Source: Xylophilus sp. GW821-FHT01B05 (GTDB lineage Bacteria; Pseudomonadota; Gammaproteobacteria; Burkholderiales; Burkholderiaceae_C). From it: DNA of 64,000 nt. The stretch lies in NCBI GenBank assembly GCA_038961845.1, contig CP152408.1:3968001-4032000 (forward strand), read 5' to 3'. A program made the position numbers and the translations under genes. The notes below the pieces were generated by a model that saw only the letters and a list, made by a program, of their open reading frames with translations, was not told where the DNA came from and did no database searches. Of this stretch, positions 7,653 to 17,455 are shown one piece after another. Every line of letters starts with the position of its first letter. Position 1 is the first letter of the stretch.

Positions 7653-8606
7653 ATGGACACCCGCCAACTCAAATACTTCGTCCAGATCGTCGAGAGCGGC
7701 AGCCTGTCCAAGGCATCGCGCCAGCTCTTCATCGTGCAGCCGGCCTTGAGTCAGCAGATCGCCCGGCTGGAAGACGAGGTCGGCAAGCCGCTGCTGATCC
7801 GCTCGGTGCGCGGGGTGAAGCCCACCGACAACGGGGAGGCGCTCTACCACCATGCCAAATTCGTGCTGCGTCAACTCGATGCCGCGGTACACGTCGCACG
7901 CCAGGAATACGCCAGCGTGCAAGGCCGCGTGACGCTCGGCCTGGCCCCCTCCACATCGGCAATGGTGGGGTTGGCACTGCTGCGTCAGTTGAAGGAAAAA
8001 TATCCGCGGCTGCTGCTCAACGTGGCAGTGGCGCTGCCCTCGCAACTGGAAGAGATGGCGCGCCAAGGCCAGCTCGATGTCGCGATCCTCTTCAGCACAA
8101 CGGCCGCCAACGACCTCACCTTCGAGCCATTGCTCGACGAAGAGGTGTTCGTGGTGTTGCCCGCCGTCAGCCCGATCGTGCCGCCCGAGCGGACCTCGCT
8201 GACCCTCGCCGAGGTGGCGCGCCTGCCTCTGGTGCTCTCCAGCCCCCAGCAGAATCTGCGCCGCCGTTTGATGTTCGAGTTCGAGCGCGTACAGCTTCAG
8301 CCCGAGCTCGTCGCCGAGATCGACTCGCTGCAACTGGTCATGCGCTATGTGGCGCAGGGCGGGGGCGCCACCATCCAGTCGATCGCCGGTACGTGCACCG
8401 TGGGCACACCCGCAGACTGGCGCTGCCTGCCCATCTCGGACGTGCCGATCCATCGGCCGAGCTACCTCTACGCGTTGCCGGTGCAGCGCCTGTCCCCAGC
8501 CGCATCCGTGGTGCGTGCCGAACTGCGGCACATCGTACGCTCGATGGTCGAGGATGGGTCCTGGCAAGGCGTCCAGCTCACGCATGGGGCGCTCAGTCCG
8601 GCTTGA
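7653..8606 (+). CDS. LysR-family transcriptional regulator (Nac-like N-terminus)
   Basis: A 317-residue LysR regulator: N-terminal winged HTH (MDTRQLKYFVQIVESGSLSK, QPALSQQIARLE) and a C-terminal LysR substrate-binding domain. The opening RQLKYFVQIVESGSLSKA resembles the Nac/CysB side of the family rather than BenM types. The ATG at 7653 gives the canonical start. It is divergent from the class B SBP (start 7345) and convergent with the next SBP, overlapping its 3' end by 14 bases. The likely role is control of a neighbouring SBP in response to an organic acid. The effector is unknown. Confidence 0.92.
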   Translation: MDTRQLKYFVQIVESGSLSKASRQLFIVQPALSQQIARLEDEVGKPLLIRSVRGVKPTDNGEALYHHAKFVLRQLDAAVHVARQEYASVQGRVTLGLAPSTSAMVGLALLRQLKEKYPRLLLNVAVALPSQLEEMARQGQLDVAILFSTTAANDLTFEPLLDEEVFVVLPAVSPIVPPERTSLTLAEVARLPLVLSSPQQNLRRRLMFEFERVQLQPELVAEIDSLQLVMRYVAQGGGATIQSIAGTCTVGTPADWRCLPISDVPIHRPSYLYALPVQRLSPAASVVRAELRHIVRSMVEDGSWQGVQLTHGALSPA

Positions 8607-9576
8607 TGTTGCCATCCCGGATGACCGGTTCCCAACGCGCGATCTCCGCGCGCATCCTGGCTGTCATCAGCTCGGGACCGCCGGCGTGGGCGGAACTGGC
8701 GCCGACGCCCAACAGCCGTTCCTGCATTGCCGGCGTCGCCATCGCCTTGGACAGCGCATCCTGCAACTGGCGCACGATGGGCGCCGGGGTCTGCCTGGGA
8801 ACGAGGTAGCCCCAGCTGACCACTGGCGTGAAGTCCTTGAAGCCCAGCTCGACCATCGTCGGCACCTGCGGCAGCAGGGGGTCGCGCTGCGCCGACGTGA
8901 CCGCCAGCGCCCGCAACCGTCCGGCCTTGATGTTGGGCAGGACATCGTTGACGGTGGCGAAGTAGTAGTCCAGCCGGTCGCTGATGAGATCGGCCATGGC
9001 GGGTGCATTGCCCTTGTAGGCCACCGCCACGGCATCGATGCCTGTCGCCCGTCGGAACATCTCGCCTGACAGATGGCTCATGGAACCGGCACCGCCGTGG
9101 CCGAACGAAACGCCATTGGCCCGCTTCTTGGCGAAGGCGAGCAGCTCGGCCAACCTGGTGTTCGGTGAACTGCCAGACGTGAGCAACACCAGCGGTGCCT
9201 CGAAGGCGTATGAGAGCGGCGTGAAGTCGCGGAACAGATCGTAGGGAACGCTGGGCTGCAGCACCATGTTGACCGCCAGCGTGTTGGTGTACTGCAGGAT
9301 GGTGTAGCCGTCAGCAGCAGCCTTGGCCGCGTGCTCGGTACCGGGCATGGCCGCACCGCCGGCCCGGTTCTCCACGATCACGCTCTGGCCCAGGATCTCG
9401 CCGAGTTGCTGGGCTAGTGTGCGCGCCACGAGATCGCCGGATCCCCCCGCGCCGAAGGTCACGATGATGCGCAGCGGCCTGGAAGGAAACCGCTCCTGCG
9501 CGATAGCCCTCGTTCCCAGTCCCGCGCCAGGCACCGCGAGCAGGCCGGCCTGCATGAAACCCCGTCGTCGAATCAT
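8593..9576 (-). CDS. Bug/TctC-family solute-binding protein (class A)
   Basis: A 327-residue SBP. The signal peptide begins MIRRRGFMQAGLLAVPGAG and is cleaved after AIAQ. It carries LRIIVTFGAGGSGD, ADGYTILQYTNTLAV, MSHLSGEMFRRATG, VAYKGNAPAMADLI and the class A tail IRDGNIKPD. The ATG at 9576 follows GGAGACGAGAAG at good spacing. It ends inside the 3' end of the LysR gene (14-base convergent overlap). An imperfect sigma-54-like site lies at 9619-9634. It appears to stand alone. Confidence 0.9.
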   Translation of the reverse strand: MIRRRGFMQAGLLAVPGAGLGTRAIAQERFPSRPLRIIVTFGAGGSGDLVARTLAQQLGEILGQSVIVENRAGGAAMPGTEHAAKAAADGYTILQYTNTLAVNMVLQPSVPYDLFRDFTPLSYAFEAPLVLLTSGSSPNTRLAELLAFAKKRANGVSFGHGGAGSMSHLSGEMFRRATGIDAVAVAYKGNAPAMADLISDRLDYYFATVNDVLPNIKAGRLRALAVTSAQRDPLLPQVPTMVELGFKDFTPVVSWGYLVPRQTPAPIVRQLQDALSKAMATPAMQERLLGVGASSAHAGGPELMTARMRAEIARWEPVIRDGNIKPD

Positions 9577-9618
9577 CTTCTCGTCTCCTGTGTTGTGGGT
9601 GCGCCTCACACGCCCATC

Positions 9619-9634
9619 AGCAGGCACTGTGCCA
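9619..9634 (-). promoter_or_regulatory. Weak sigma-54-like promoter before class A SBP
   Basis: The minus strand reads TGGCACAGTGCCTGCT. The -24 half is a full match and the spacing is right, but the -12 half is CTGC rather than TTGC. It lies 43 bases upstream of the ATG at 9576. Confidence 0.4.
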
Positions 9635-9833
9635 GCGATGCCGACAACTGCGCAGTAGTCAATTCCGACAGGGGCCATAGCGCCAGGTGATCGATTTCGG
9701 TTTTCCCCGGGGCATCAGTTGCGGTGATGGGTGCGCACGCAAAAGACTATTTTTCTCAAGCGGCACCCGGTTCCTAAACTGCCGCCGGCATCTGCTGACC
9801 GCACCGCAAACCGCAATGCCTGGAGACCCGAAC

Positions 9834-11321
9834 ATGACCGAGACAAGCCAGCCGCCCGCTCACCCGTTCCTTGCAAGGCCGGACAAGCAGCACTTCATCG
9901 ACGGCAGATGGCTGCCCGCAGCCGACGGCCAGAGCATCCCGACCTTCAACCCCGCGACCGGGCGCATCCTGGCCGCACTGGCACGCGGACGGCAGACAGA
10001 CGTCGATGCCGCCGTCGCAGCGGCGCGCCGTGCCTTCGACAGCCCATGGAGCGGCCTCACGCCCCACGCACGCTACAGCCTGATGCTGCGCGTGTGTGAT
10101 GTGCTGGAACAGCACTACGAAGAACTCTGCACATTGGAGTCCCTGGACATGGGGGCGCCGCTGGCCCGCACGCGCGCCATGAAGAAGGGTCTGATCCAGA
10201 CCGTCATGTACTTCGCAAGCCAGGCCATGAACTGGAGCGGCACGACGATCCCGAACTCGCTCGCGGGGAACTACACCACCTTGACGCTCAAGGCACCGGT
10301 CGGCGTGGTCGGCGGGATCATTCCCTGGAACGCGCCGTTGATCAGCATGTGGTGGATCATCGGCGGGGTTCTGGCAACCGGCTGCACCTGCGTCATCAAG
10401 GCCGCAGAAGACGCATCGCTCACCACGCTGCGGACCGCCGAGCTCCTCATGGAAGCCGGTGTGCCGGCCGGCGTTGTCAACGTCGTGACGGGTCTGGGCT
10501 CCGAGGCAGGTGCCGCCTTGGCCGCGCACATGGACGTGGACCGCATCGCTTTCACCGGATCGACGGTCACCGGGCGCGAGGTCATCAAGGCTTCAGCCGG
10601 CAACATGAAGCGCGTGCAGCTCGAGTTGGGCGGAAAGTCACCGGACATCGTCTTTGCCGACGCCGACCTGGACAAGGCGGTGCCCGGCGCCGCCATGGGG
10701 GTCTTCAACAACTCTGGCCAGATCTGCTCGGCCGGCACGCGGATCTTCGTGCAGCGAAGCATCCACGAGGAGTTCGTCGCACGGATCACCGAATACACGC
10801 GCGGCATCCGGGTCGGCGACCCCATGGATCCGCAGGCGCAACTGGGGCCGCTGGTGTCGAGCCGCCAGTTGGAGCGCGTGCTCGATTACGTGGACATCGG
10901 TCGCGAGGAAGGCGCGCGGCTGGTCACCGGCGGCGCAAGGCTTGGAGGCCCACTCGCGGCAGGCTACTTCGTCGCTCCCACGGTGTTCAGCGAGGTGGAC
11001 AACGGGATGCGCATCGCGCGCGAAGAGATCTTCGGGCCCGTGGCGTCGGTCATCCCATTCGACACCGTGGACGAGGCGCTCGCCCTGGGGAACGCGACCG
11101 AGTACGGCCTGGGGGGCGCGGTCTGGACCAGCGATGTCAGAACCATGATGAAGGCGATGCACGGCATCCGCGCCGGCAAGATCTGGATCAACTGCTATGG
11201 TCTTGCCGACCCCGCCGTCGGCTTCAGCGGCTGCAAACAGAGCGGCTATGGCATGAAGGGCGGCGCCCAGCATCTCGACGGCTTCCTGTACGAGAAGAGC
11301 GTCTACATCAATGGCGCTTGA
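9834..11321 (+). CDS. NAD(P)-dependent aldehyde dehydrogenase
   Basis: A 495-residue aldehyde dehydrogenase with GGIIPWNAPLISMWW, FTGSTVTG, ELGGKSPD (general-base Glu), NNSGQICSAGTR (catalytic Cys) and EEIFGPVASV. The ATG at 9834 follows GGAGACCCGAAC. Its 3' end overlaps the likely start of the GMC oxidoreductase by 11 bases, so the pair forms an operon in which the flavoprotein would make an aldehyde that this enzyme oxidises to the acid. The 257 bases upstream show no clear sigma-54 or sigma-70 promoter. Confidence 0.92.
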   Translation: MTETSQPPAHPFLARPDKQHFIDGRWLPAADGQSIPTFNPATGRILAALARGRQTDVDAAVAAARRAFDSPWSGLTPHARYSLMLRVCDVLEQHYEELCTLESLDMGAPLARTRAMKKGLIQTVMYFASQAMNWSGTTIPNSLAGNYTTLTLKAPVGVVGGIIPWNAPLISMWWIIGGVLATGCTCVIKAAEDASLTTLRTAELLMEAGVPAGVVNVVTGLGSEAGAALAAHMDVDRIAFTGSTVTGREVIKASAGNMKRVQLELGGKSPDIVFADADLDKAVPGAAMGVFNNSGQICSAGTRIFVQRSIHEEFVARITEYTRGIRVGDPMDPQAQLGPLVSSRQLERVLDYVDIGREEGARLVTGGARLGGPLAAGYFVAPTVFSEVDNGMRIAREEIFGPVASVIPFDTVDEALALGNATEYGLGGAVWTSDVRTMMKAMHGIRAGKIWINCYGLADPAVGFSGCKQSGYGMKGGAQHLDGFLYEKSVYINGA

Positions 11322-12996
11322 CACCATGTCATCGGAACCCTACGACTTCATCGTGGTCGGCTCCGGCTCGGCCGGCGGTGTGGTGGCCAGCCGCCTCAGC
11401 GAGGATGGCCGCTACCGCGTCCTGTGCCTCGAAGCCGGGACCAAGGGGCCTGGCTACATCTGGACCAAGCCGCCGCTGGGCCTGCAATTCCTGGTCGACA
11501 ACCCCCTGGTGGATTGGCGCTACGAGTCGGAGCCCGACCCCAGCCACGGTGACCGCCGGCTTGCAGCGCCGCGCGGCAAGATGCTGGGTGGCAGCAGCTC
11601 CATCAACGCCATCGTCTACAACCGAGGCCAAAAGCTGGACTACGACACCTGGAGCGCGCTGGGCTGCAAGGGCTGGAGCTACCGCGAGGTGCTGCCCTAC
11701 CTCAAGAAGCTCGAAAGCACCGATCTCGGCACGGACGAGTTCCGCGGCCGCAGCGGTCCGATCAAGGTCACGCAGACCAAGAAGCTGTCGCCGTTCTTCG
11801 ACCTGTTCATCGCGTCCGCAGGCGCGGCCGGTATTCCCTACAACGCCGATTACAGCGGCGCCAGCCAGGAAGGGGTTGCCATGGCGCAGCTCACCGCACA
11901 CCGCGGCGAACGGCAAAGCACCGCGACGTCCTATCTGCACCCCTCGCGCGGGCGCCCCAACCTCACGGTGCGAACTGGCGCCGAAGTCACCACGCTGCTG
12001 TTCGAGGGCAAGCACTGCACGGGCGTGCGCCTGCGGCGCGATGGCAGCACCCACAACGTCCGCGCGCTGCGCGAGGTGATCGTCTGCGCAGGCACCGCCA
12101 ACAGCCCCAAGCTGCTGGAACTGTCGGGCATCGGCAATCCGGCCGTGCTCGCGGAACATGGCATCGCATTGCGGCACGCACTCGAAGGTGTAGGCGAGAA
12201 CCTGCGTGACCACTACGCAGCGGTGATGAGCTGGCGCTTCAACCGCCCCGGCATCTCGCTCGCGCCCAGGGGCCGCGGCTGGCGCCTGGCCGTGGAGATA
12301 CTGCGCTGGGTCGCGCTGCGCAGCGGAATGATCGCGCAGGGCCATGGCGCGATCCGCGTGTTCGCACGCTCGACAGAAGCCGGGCAGGAACCCGACGTGA
12401 TGATGGTGGTCAGCCCCTACATCGTCGAGCTGAAGGCCGGCAAGGGCCGGCGCATGTCCGAGGTCGAAGGCTTCTTCATGTACACCCACGTGCAGCGGAC
12501 CGAGAGCACGGGCAGCATCCACATCCGATCGACCGACGCCACTGCGCCGCCACGCATCCGCTACCGCTTCCTCGCCACCGAGCAGGACCGGCGGACGGCC
12601 ATCGCCGCCGTGCGCCGTGCGCGTGACATCGCGGCCTCGGCACCGCTGCGCGACCTCATCGCGGAAGAGCGCATGCCAGGCCGCCAGATCGAATCGGACG
12701 CCGACATCCTGGAGTACATCCGAACCACCGGCCAGACCACCCAGCACATGGTGGGGACCTGCAAGATGGGGTCGGACGCCAAGGCCGTGGTGGACGAACG
12801 CCTGCGGGTGCGTGGCATCTCGGGGCTGCGCGTGGCCGATGCATCGGTGATGCCGACCATCATCTCCGGCAACACCAGTGTGCCCTGCATGATGATCGGC
12901 GAGCGCTGCGCGGAGATGGTACTGGCGGACGCGCAGCGTGCCCGCCCCTTCCCCTCTTCGATGGCACAGCCGGTCTTTAAATCCGCGCTCCCATGA
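11311..12996 (+). CDS. GMC-family FAD oxidoreductase (choline dehydrogenase-like alcohol dehydrogenase)
   Basis: A 561-residue GMC flavoprotein that oxidises an alcohol to an aldehyde. It has the FAD dinucleotide fold (FIVVGSGSAGGVVASRL) at the N-terminus, the GMC signature GKMLGGSSSINAIVYNRG, VIVCAGTANSPKLLELSGIG, and the C-terminal block HMVGTCKMG with RVADASVMPTIISGNT, where the catalytic His and Asn lie. Two starts are possible: ATG 11311, overlapping the upstream gene, or ATG 11326 directly before SSEPYDF; both keep the FAD motif. It is probably partnered with the aldehyde dehydrogenase upstream. The substrate is unknown. Confidence 0.9.
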   Translation: MALDTMSSEPYDFIVVGSGSAGGVVASRLSEDGRYRVLCLEAGTKGPGYIWTKPPLGLQFLVDNPLVDWRYESEPDPSHGDRRLAAPRGKMLGGSSSINAIVYNRGQKLDYDTWSALGCKGWSYREVLPYLKKLESTDLGTDEFRGRSGPIKVTQTKKLSPFFDLFIASAGAAGIPYNADYSGASQEGVAMAQLTAHRGERQSTATSYLHPSRGRPNLTVRTGAEVTTLLFEGKHCTGVRLRRDGSTHNVRALREVIVCAGTANSPKLLELSGIGNPAVLAEHGIALRHALEGVGENLRDHYAAVMSWRFNRPGISLAPRGRGWRLAVEILRWVALRSGMIAQGHGAIRVFARSTEAGQEPDVMMVVSPYIVELKAGKGRRMSEVEGFFMYTHVQRTESTGSIHIRSTDATAPPRIRYRFLATEQDRRTAIAAVRRARDIAASAPLRDLIAEERMPGRQIESDADILEYIRTTGQTTQHMVGTCKMGSDAKAVVDERLRVRGISGLRVADASVMPTIISGNTSVPCMMIGERCAEMVLADAQRARPFPSSMAQPVFKSALP

Positions 12997-13322
12997 ACAG
13001 GCGTCTGGCCTCAGGCCCAAGGCCGCTCGCCAGCGCACGCACCACCGCCTTCAGCGCAGCGAAGCCAGCAGGTGGAGGCTCGCGCAGCGACGCCAAAGGT
13101 GTCTTCGACGTGGACCTTCGTGTTCGCAGTGCAGACAGTTTGCCTGGTCTTTGCGTCCTGCGCCTCACCCGCACGCGCGCAGCCTACGAGCGCGACCGTG
13201 GCACGTGCTTTGCACGGGAAGTCCCGTCGCACCTCAGGCGCAGCACCGTGGCGAAGACCACGTCCCAGCCAGCGACCGCCGATGGCGGCGGTCATCCTCA
13301 GAAAACAACGAAGGAGAGATGA
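12997..13322 (+). other. Intergenic region with sigma-54 promoter before the acyl-CoA dehydrogenase operon
   Basis: No gene is supported. It contains the sigma-54 element at 13199-13214. A small stem (GACCGCC 13274-13280, GGCGGTC 13287-13293) lies just before the AAGGAG ribosome-binding site at about 13310. GTGGACC at 13110-13116 is a partial match to the GTGGACA motif seen near other sigma-54 promoters here. Confidence 0.5.
13199..13214 (+). promoter_or_regulatory. Sigma-54 promoter for acyl-CoA dehydrogenase operon
   Basis: TGGCACGTGCTTTGCA is a complete match to TGGCACG-N4-TTGCA, one of the two best in the window. It lies 109 bases before the ATG at 13323. Confidence 0.78.
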
Positions 13323-14555
13323 ATGGATGAGTCCGTATTCCCGGAACTGTCACCCGAGATCGAAGCGGTGCGCGACATGGTCAACCGCTTCATGGAGGCC
13401 GAGGTCAAGCCGGTCATGGACGAGCACGAGAAACGCCGCGAATTCCCGCGCGAGCTGGTGCGCAAGGCCGGCGAGGCCGGGCTGTACGGCGCCGTGTTCC
13501 CCGAATCCGTTGGCGGCAGCAACATGGGTTACCTGGCAGCGGCCGTGATTCAGGAGGAGATGGTCCGCAACGACGTGCGCTTCGCCTCCTGCAACAACCA
13601 GCAGGGCTCCACCTGCCCCAGCGCCATCTACTTCGGCGGAACCCCGGAGCAGATCCGCAAGTACGTGCCCGATCTGGTGGCCGGCAAGACCATCGGCATG
13701 ATGTCCCTGACGGAGTCGGGCGGAGGCTCTGACGCCGAGGGCAACATGAAGACCTTCGCGCAGCGCGACGGCGACGTCTACCGCATCACCGGTCAGAAGA
13801 TGTGGGCCTCCATGGCCAACGAGACCGACGTGGGCATTCTGCTGGCGCGGACCAGCCGCGAGCCTGGCGCCAAGGGTGTCAGCGCCTTCATCGTTCACCC
13901 GAAGAAGTACCCCGGCTGGAAGGCCACGCCGATCGACTGCCTGGGCCTATCCAAGTCCATGCGGACCAACGTGGTTTTCCTCGACGACTTCGTGGTGCCG
14001 GTCGAGGACCGCCTGGGCGACGAGGGCGAAGGTTTCAAGATCATCATGCGCACGCTGCAACCCGGGCGTGTGGGAGTGGCGGCCAAGGCGCTGGGTGTGG
14101 CCCGCCGCTGCTTCGAGGAAGCGGTGCGCTATGCCAACGAGCGCACACTGCGCGGCCAGCCGATCGGGCGCTTCCAGATGATCCAGGCCGACATCGCCGA
14201 GATGGCGGTGCAGATCGAGGCCAGCCGCGCGCTGGTCTACAAGGCCGCCATGCTGATGGACGCGAGCATGCCGCACAACCGCTTCGCCGCCATCGCCAAG
14301 TTCCACGCCTCGCAGACCGCCAAGTTCTGCGCCGACAAGGCCGTGCAGATCTTCGGCGGCTACGGCCTGGCCGAGGAATACCCGGTGTCCTACTACCGCG
14401 CCTACTCCGACATGTTCTTCACCGGCGAGGGCTCGGCCAACGTGCAGAAGATCATGATCGCGGAGGACGCGCTGGGCTACAAGGTCGCCGACCGCCACCA
14501 CGGCAAGACGGGCCTGCGCGACATCCGCAAGGATGACCCGGCCAAGCAGCGTTGA
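13323..14555 (+). CDS. Acyl-CoA dehydrogenase family protein
   Basis: A 410-residue FAD acyl-CoA dehydrogenase that forms a 2,3-enoyl-CoA and passes electrons to ETF. Visible parts are the N-terminal helical domain, the central MSLTESGGGSDAEG and GQKMWASMANETD flavin-contact strands, and the C-terminal helical domain with IGRFQMIQADIAEMA, FGGYGLAEEYPVSYYR and FFTGEGSANVQ, where the catalytic Glu is expected. A strong AAGGAG site precedes the ATG. First gene of a three-gene operon with an enoyl-CoA hydratase and an NDP-forming acyl-CoA synthetase: activation, dehydrogenation and hydration of one acid. Confidence 0.92.
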   Translation: MDESVFPELSPEIEAVRDMVNRFMEAEVKPVMDEHEKRREFPRELVRKAGEAGLYGAVFPESVGGSNMGYLAAAVIQEEMVRNDVRFASCNNQQGSTCPSAIYFGGTPEQIRKYVPDLVAGKTIGMMSLTESGGGSDAEGNMKTFAQRDGDVYRITGQKMWASMANETDVGILLARTSREPGAKGVSAFIVHPKKYPGWKATPIDCLGLSKSMRTNVVFLDDFVVPVEDRLGDEGEGFKIIMRTLQPGRVGVAAKALGVARRCFEEAVRYANERTLRGQPIGRFQMIQADIAEMAVQIEASRALVYKAAMLMDASMPHNRFAAIAKFHASQTAKFCADKAVQIFGGYGLAEEYPVSYYRAYSDMFFTGEGSANVQKIMIAEDALGYKVADRHHGKTGLRDIRKDDPAKQR

Positions 14556-14563
14556 GAACCACC

Positions 14564-15352
14564 ATGTCCGATCTGCTCAAGTTCGAGGTGGCCGAAGGCA
14601 TCGCCACCATCACGCTGAACCGGCCCGAGAAGATGAACGCCTTCACCGGCGAGATGATGGAGGACTGGCTTCAAGCACTTGACGAGTGCGAGACGAACGC
14701 CGAGGTGCGCGTGATCGTCATGACCGGCACCGGCCGTGCCTTCACCACAGGCGGCGACATCGCCGGCTTCGACACCAGCGCCGGCCGCACGCCCCAGGGC
14801 ATCCGCGACCATCTGGTCGGTGGCAGCCAGCGGTTGATCCGCAGGATCGCACAGACCGACAAGCCTGTGATCGCCGCCTTGAACGGCTTTGCAACCGGGG
14901 GCGGGCTGGACATTGCACTGGCCTGCGACATCCGCTTCGCAGCCGAGGGTGCGCGCTTCGCCGAGACCTACGCCAAGATGGGCCTGATCCCCGGCATGGG
15001 AGGGGCCTACCTGCTGCCGCGCGTGGTGGGCGTGGCAAAGGCGCTGGAGCTGTTCTGGAGCACCGACTGGGTGGACGCCCGCGAAGCCGAGCGCATCGGC
15101 CTCGTCAACAAGGTGTTCCCGGATGCAGAACTGATGGACGCCACTCTTGCCTTCGCACGCAAGGTAGCCGACGGTGCGCCGCTTGCGGTGCGCACCATTA
15201 AGCGGCTGGTGCGCGCAGGCGCCGACCAGGACCTCACCACGGCACTGGACATGGTCGCTGCGGAGATGACCGTTGTGCGTTCCAGCGAAGACCACAAGGA
15301 GGCGCTCGCCGCCTTCCAGGACAAGCGCAAACCCACCTTCACCGGCCGGTGA
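14564..15352 (+). CDS. Enoyl-CoA hydratase/isomerase family protein
   Basis: A 262-residue crotonase-fold protein. ITLNRPEKMNAFTGEMM and FTTGGDIAGFD line the oxyanion hole and CoA site. LNGFATGGGLDIALACDIRFA and AETYAKMGLIPGMGGAYLLPR cover the active-site positions; the last block retains the acidic position used by hydratases (ETYAKMG). It starts 8 bases after the dehydrogenase stop. Hydration of the enoyl-CoA made upstream is the simplest role, though isomerase or hydrolase activity is possible in this superfamily. Confidence 0.9.
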   Translation: MSDLLKFEVAEGIATITLNRPEKMNAFTGEMMEDWLQALDECETNAEVRVIVMTGTGRAFTTGGDIAGFDTSAGRTPQGIRDHLVGGSQRLIRRIAQTDKPVIAALNGFATGGGLDIALACDIRFAAEGARFAETYAKMGLIPGMGGAYLLPRVVGVAKALELFWSTDWVDAREAERIGLVNKVFPDAELMDATLAFARKVADGAPLAVRTIKRLVRAGADQDLTTALDMVAAEMTVVRSSEDHKEALAAFQDKRKPTFTGR

Positions 15353-15379
15353 CGGCCACCGGAATTCCAAGCGAACCAC

Positions 15380-17452
15380 ATGAGCACACCCAACACCTTC
15401 GAAAAGTTCCTGCATCCGCGCAGCGTGGCCGTGGTCGGCGCATCGCCGCAGGCGGGCTCACCACGCAATGCACTGGTCAAAAATCTGCTGAAGCACGGCT
15501 TCCAGGGCGCCGTCTACCCCGTCACGCCCAGCCATGCGCAGATCGAGGGCCTCGCGGCCTACAAGAGCGTCGGCGAACTGCCGAACGTGCCGGATGTCGC
15601 CCTCATCATCACGCCTGCGCAGACGGTGGCCGGCGTGATCGCGGAGTGCGGGCGCAAGGGGATCCGCAACGCCATCGTGTTCAGCTCGGGTTTTGAAGAG
15701 GTCGAAGGTGGACAGGAGAACGCGCGCATGCTGGCCGAAGCCGCCCGCGAGCACGGTGTGACCGTGGTCGGTCCGAACTGCAATGGCTTCTGGTCGGTTC
15801 GCGAGAAGGCCATCATGAGCTTCAGCGGTGCCGCCTTGGCCATCGAGGAGATCCGGCATGCGCCGATCGCCGTGCTGAGCCAGAGCGGCGCGCTGTCGGG
15901 TACCCTCGGCAACTCGCTGAACAGCGCGGGCATGGGCCTGTCGTACATCGTGAGTGTCGGCAACGAGACCTGCACCGACGTGCTCGACGCCGCCAATGCG
16001 GTCATCGAGCAGGACGATGTGCGTGTCGTCGTGCTGTACCTCGAAGGACTGGCCAATGCCGGCCGCATGCTGCAGATCGCCGAACGTGCCCGCGCGCGCG
16101 GCGTGCAGATCGTTGCGCTCAAGACCGGCCGGTCTGCCGTCGGACTGGACGCGACTGCGTCGCACACGGGCAAGATCGCATCCTCCCACGCGGTGTACGC
16201 CGCCGCCTTCGCACAGGCCGGCATCATCGAGGTGGACAGCATCGCCGATCTGCTGGCTGCCGTCGAGGCGCTGGCCTACCTGCGCGACCCGCGCGACAGT
16301 GGCGATGAAAAGGGCGGCGTCGCGGTGCTCAGCGCCTCCGGCGGTGCCGGTGCGCTGCTGGCCGACCACAGCCATGAGAAGGGCCTCGTGATGGCGGAGT
16401 TCCAGCCCTCCACTGTGGGCAAGCTGGACGCCATCCTGCCCTCCTTCGCACGCAAGACCAACCCGATTGATCTCACCGGGCAGGTGAACACGGTCGCCAC
16501 GATGTTGCAGGATACCTGTGCCACCGTGGTGGCCGACCTGCGCAGCGAAGCGGTCATCGTGCAGTTCGCCTCCACCGTTCGCCGGCATCTCATGGCGAAC
16601 AAGGAGGTCTTCAAGGTGCTGGCACGCGAAGTGCCGGTGGTCCTGAGCGTGATGGGCGAGTCCGTGGACCCTGCCCTGCGCGACGAACTGCGCAGCGCAG
16701 GTGTGCTGCTCGTGGCCGACCCCTCGGCGGCCATGAACGCCTTGTCGTTCCTCTACCGCCGCCGCACTGCGCTGCGCCTGCCGCCATCGCCGCGGCACCT
16801 GCCGTCCGCGGTGCGGGCCACACCCCGGTCCTGGGCCGACATGATGCAGTTCTGCGAAGACAGCAGCGTCACCCCGGCGAAGTGGCTGGTGCTGCAGCCG
16901 CAAGACCGTGCCGTCCAGGCTTGTGCGGACCTGCAGTACCCCTTGGTCGTGAAGGCATTGCCCTCGGAGGCCGAGCACAAGACCGAAATGGGCCTGGTCA
17001 AGCTGCGCGTGCAGTCGCCCGACGCGGTGGATGCGCTCGCCCGCCAGTTCCGCGAGCGCATGGACAGGCCGCAGGCCGGCGTGCTGGTGCAGGAGATGGT
17101 GGGTGATGGCGTGGAGGTGGTGCTGGCCTGCCTGCGCAACGCGGACTTCGGCCCCGTGCTGTCGATCGGCATGGGCGGGGTCGCGATCGAGCTGTTCCGC
17201 GACGTGACCTACCTGGCGCTGCCCGTCTCCGAACAGCAGGTGTTGACCGCCTTGCGCCGGCTCAAGCTGTGGACGCTGCTGCAAGGCTTCCGGGGGAAAC
17301 CGGCCGCCGATGTCGATGCGCTCGCGCGCGCCGCCGTGCGGTTCGGCAACCTGTTCCTCGCAAGCCCCGGCCTGCAGGAGTTCGAGATCAACCCGGTGAT
17401 CGTCAAGAAGCATGGCGATGGCCTCGCCGCCGTGGATGCACTCGCCACGTGA
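15380..17452 (+). CDS. NDP-forming acyl-CoA synthetase (acetate-CoA ligase family)
   Basis: A 690-residue ADP/NDP-forming acyl-CoA synthetase fusing the succinyl-CoA synthetase alpha- and beta-like parts. The CoA-binding Rossmann domain is at about 1-130 (FLHPRSVAVVGASPQAG), the ligase domain at about 150-450 with the phosphorylated His at about residue 262 (ATASHTGKIASSHA), and the ATP-grasp domain covers the last 220 residues (YPLVVKALPSEAEHKTEMG, EFEINPVIV). Third gene of the operon, 27 bases after the hydratase. It should activate the substrate, or recover free CoA ester energy, for the dehydrogenase and hydratase encoded beside it. Confidence 0.9.
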   Translation: MSTPNTFEKFLHPRSVAVVGASPQAGSPRNALVKNLLKHGFQGAVYPVTPSHAQIEGLAAYKSVGELPNVPDVALIITPAQTVAGVIAECGRKGIRNAIVFSSGFEEVEGGQENARMLAEAAREHGVTVVGPNCNGFWSVREKAIMSFSGAALAIEEIRHAPIAVLSQSGALSGTLGNSLNSAGMGLSYIVSVGNETCTDVLDAANAVIEQDDVRVVVLYLEGLANAGRMLQIAERARARGVQIVALKTGRSAVGLDATASHTGKIASSHAVYAAAFAQAGIIEVDSIADLLAAVEALAYLRDPRDSGDEKGGVAVLSASGGAGALLADHSHEKGLVMAEFQPSTVGKLDAILPSFARKTNPIDLTGQVNTVATMLQDTCATVVADLRSEAVIVQFASTVRRHLMANKEVFKVLAREVPVVLSVMGESVDPALRDELRSAGVLLVADPSAAMNALSFLYRRRTALRLPPSPRHLPSAVRATPRSWADMMQFCEDSSVTPAKWLVLQPQDRAVQACADLQYPLVVKALPSEAEHKTEMGLVKLRVQSPDAVDALARQFRERMDRPQAGVLVQEMVGDGVEVVLACLRNADFGPVLSIGMGGVAIELFRDVTYLALPVSEQQVLTALRRLKLWTLLQGFRGKPAADVDALARAAVRFGNLFLASPGLQEFEINPVIVKKHGDGLAAVDALAT

Positions 17453-17455
17453 GCG

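Noticed and set aside
12977..13174. Short minus-strand frame with a tail resembling LysR C-termini (ALKAVVRALASGLGPEARR)
   Set aside because: Too short, with no upstream LysR domain. It overlaps the GMC gene end, and the similarity is generic.
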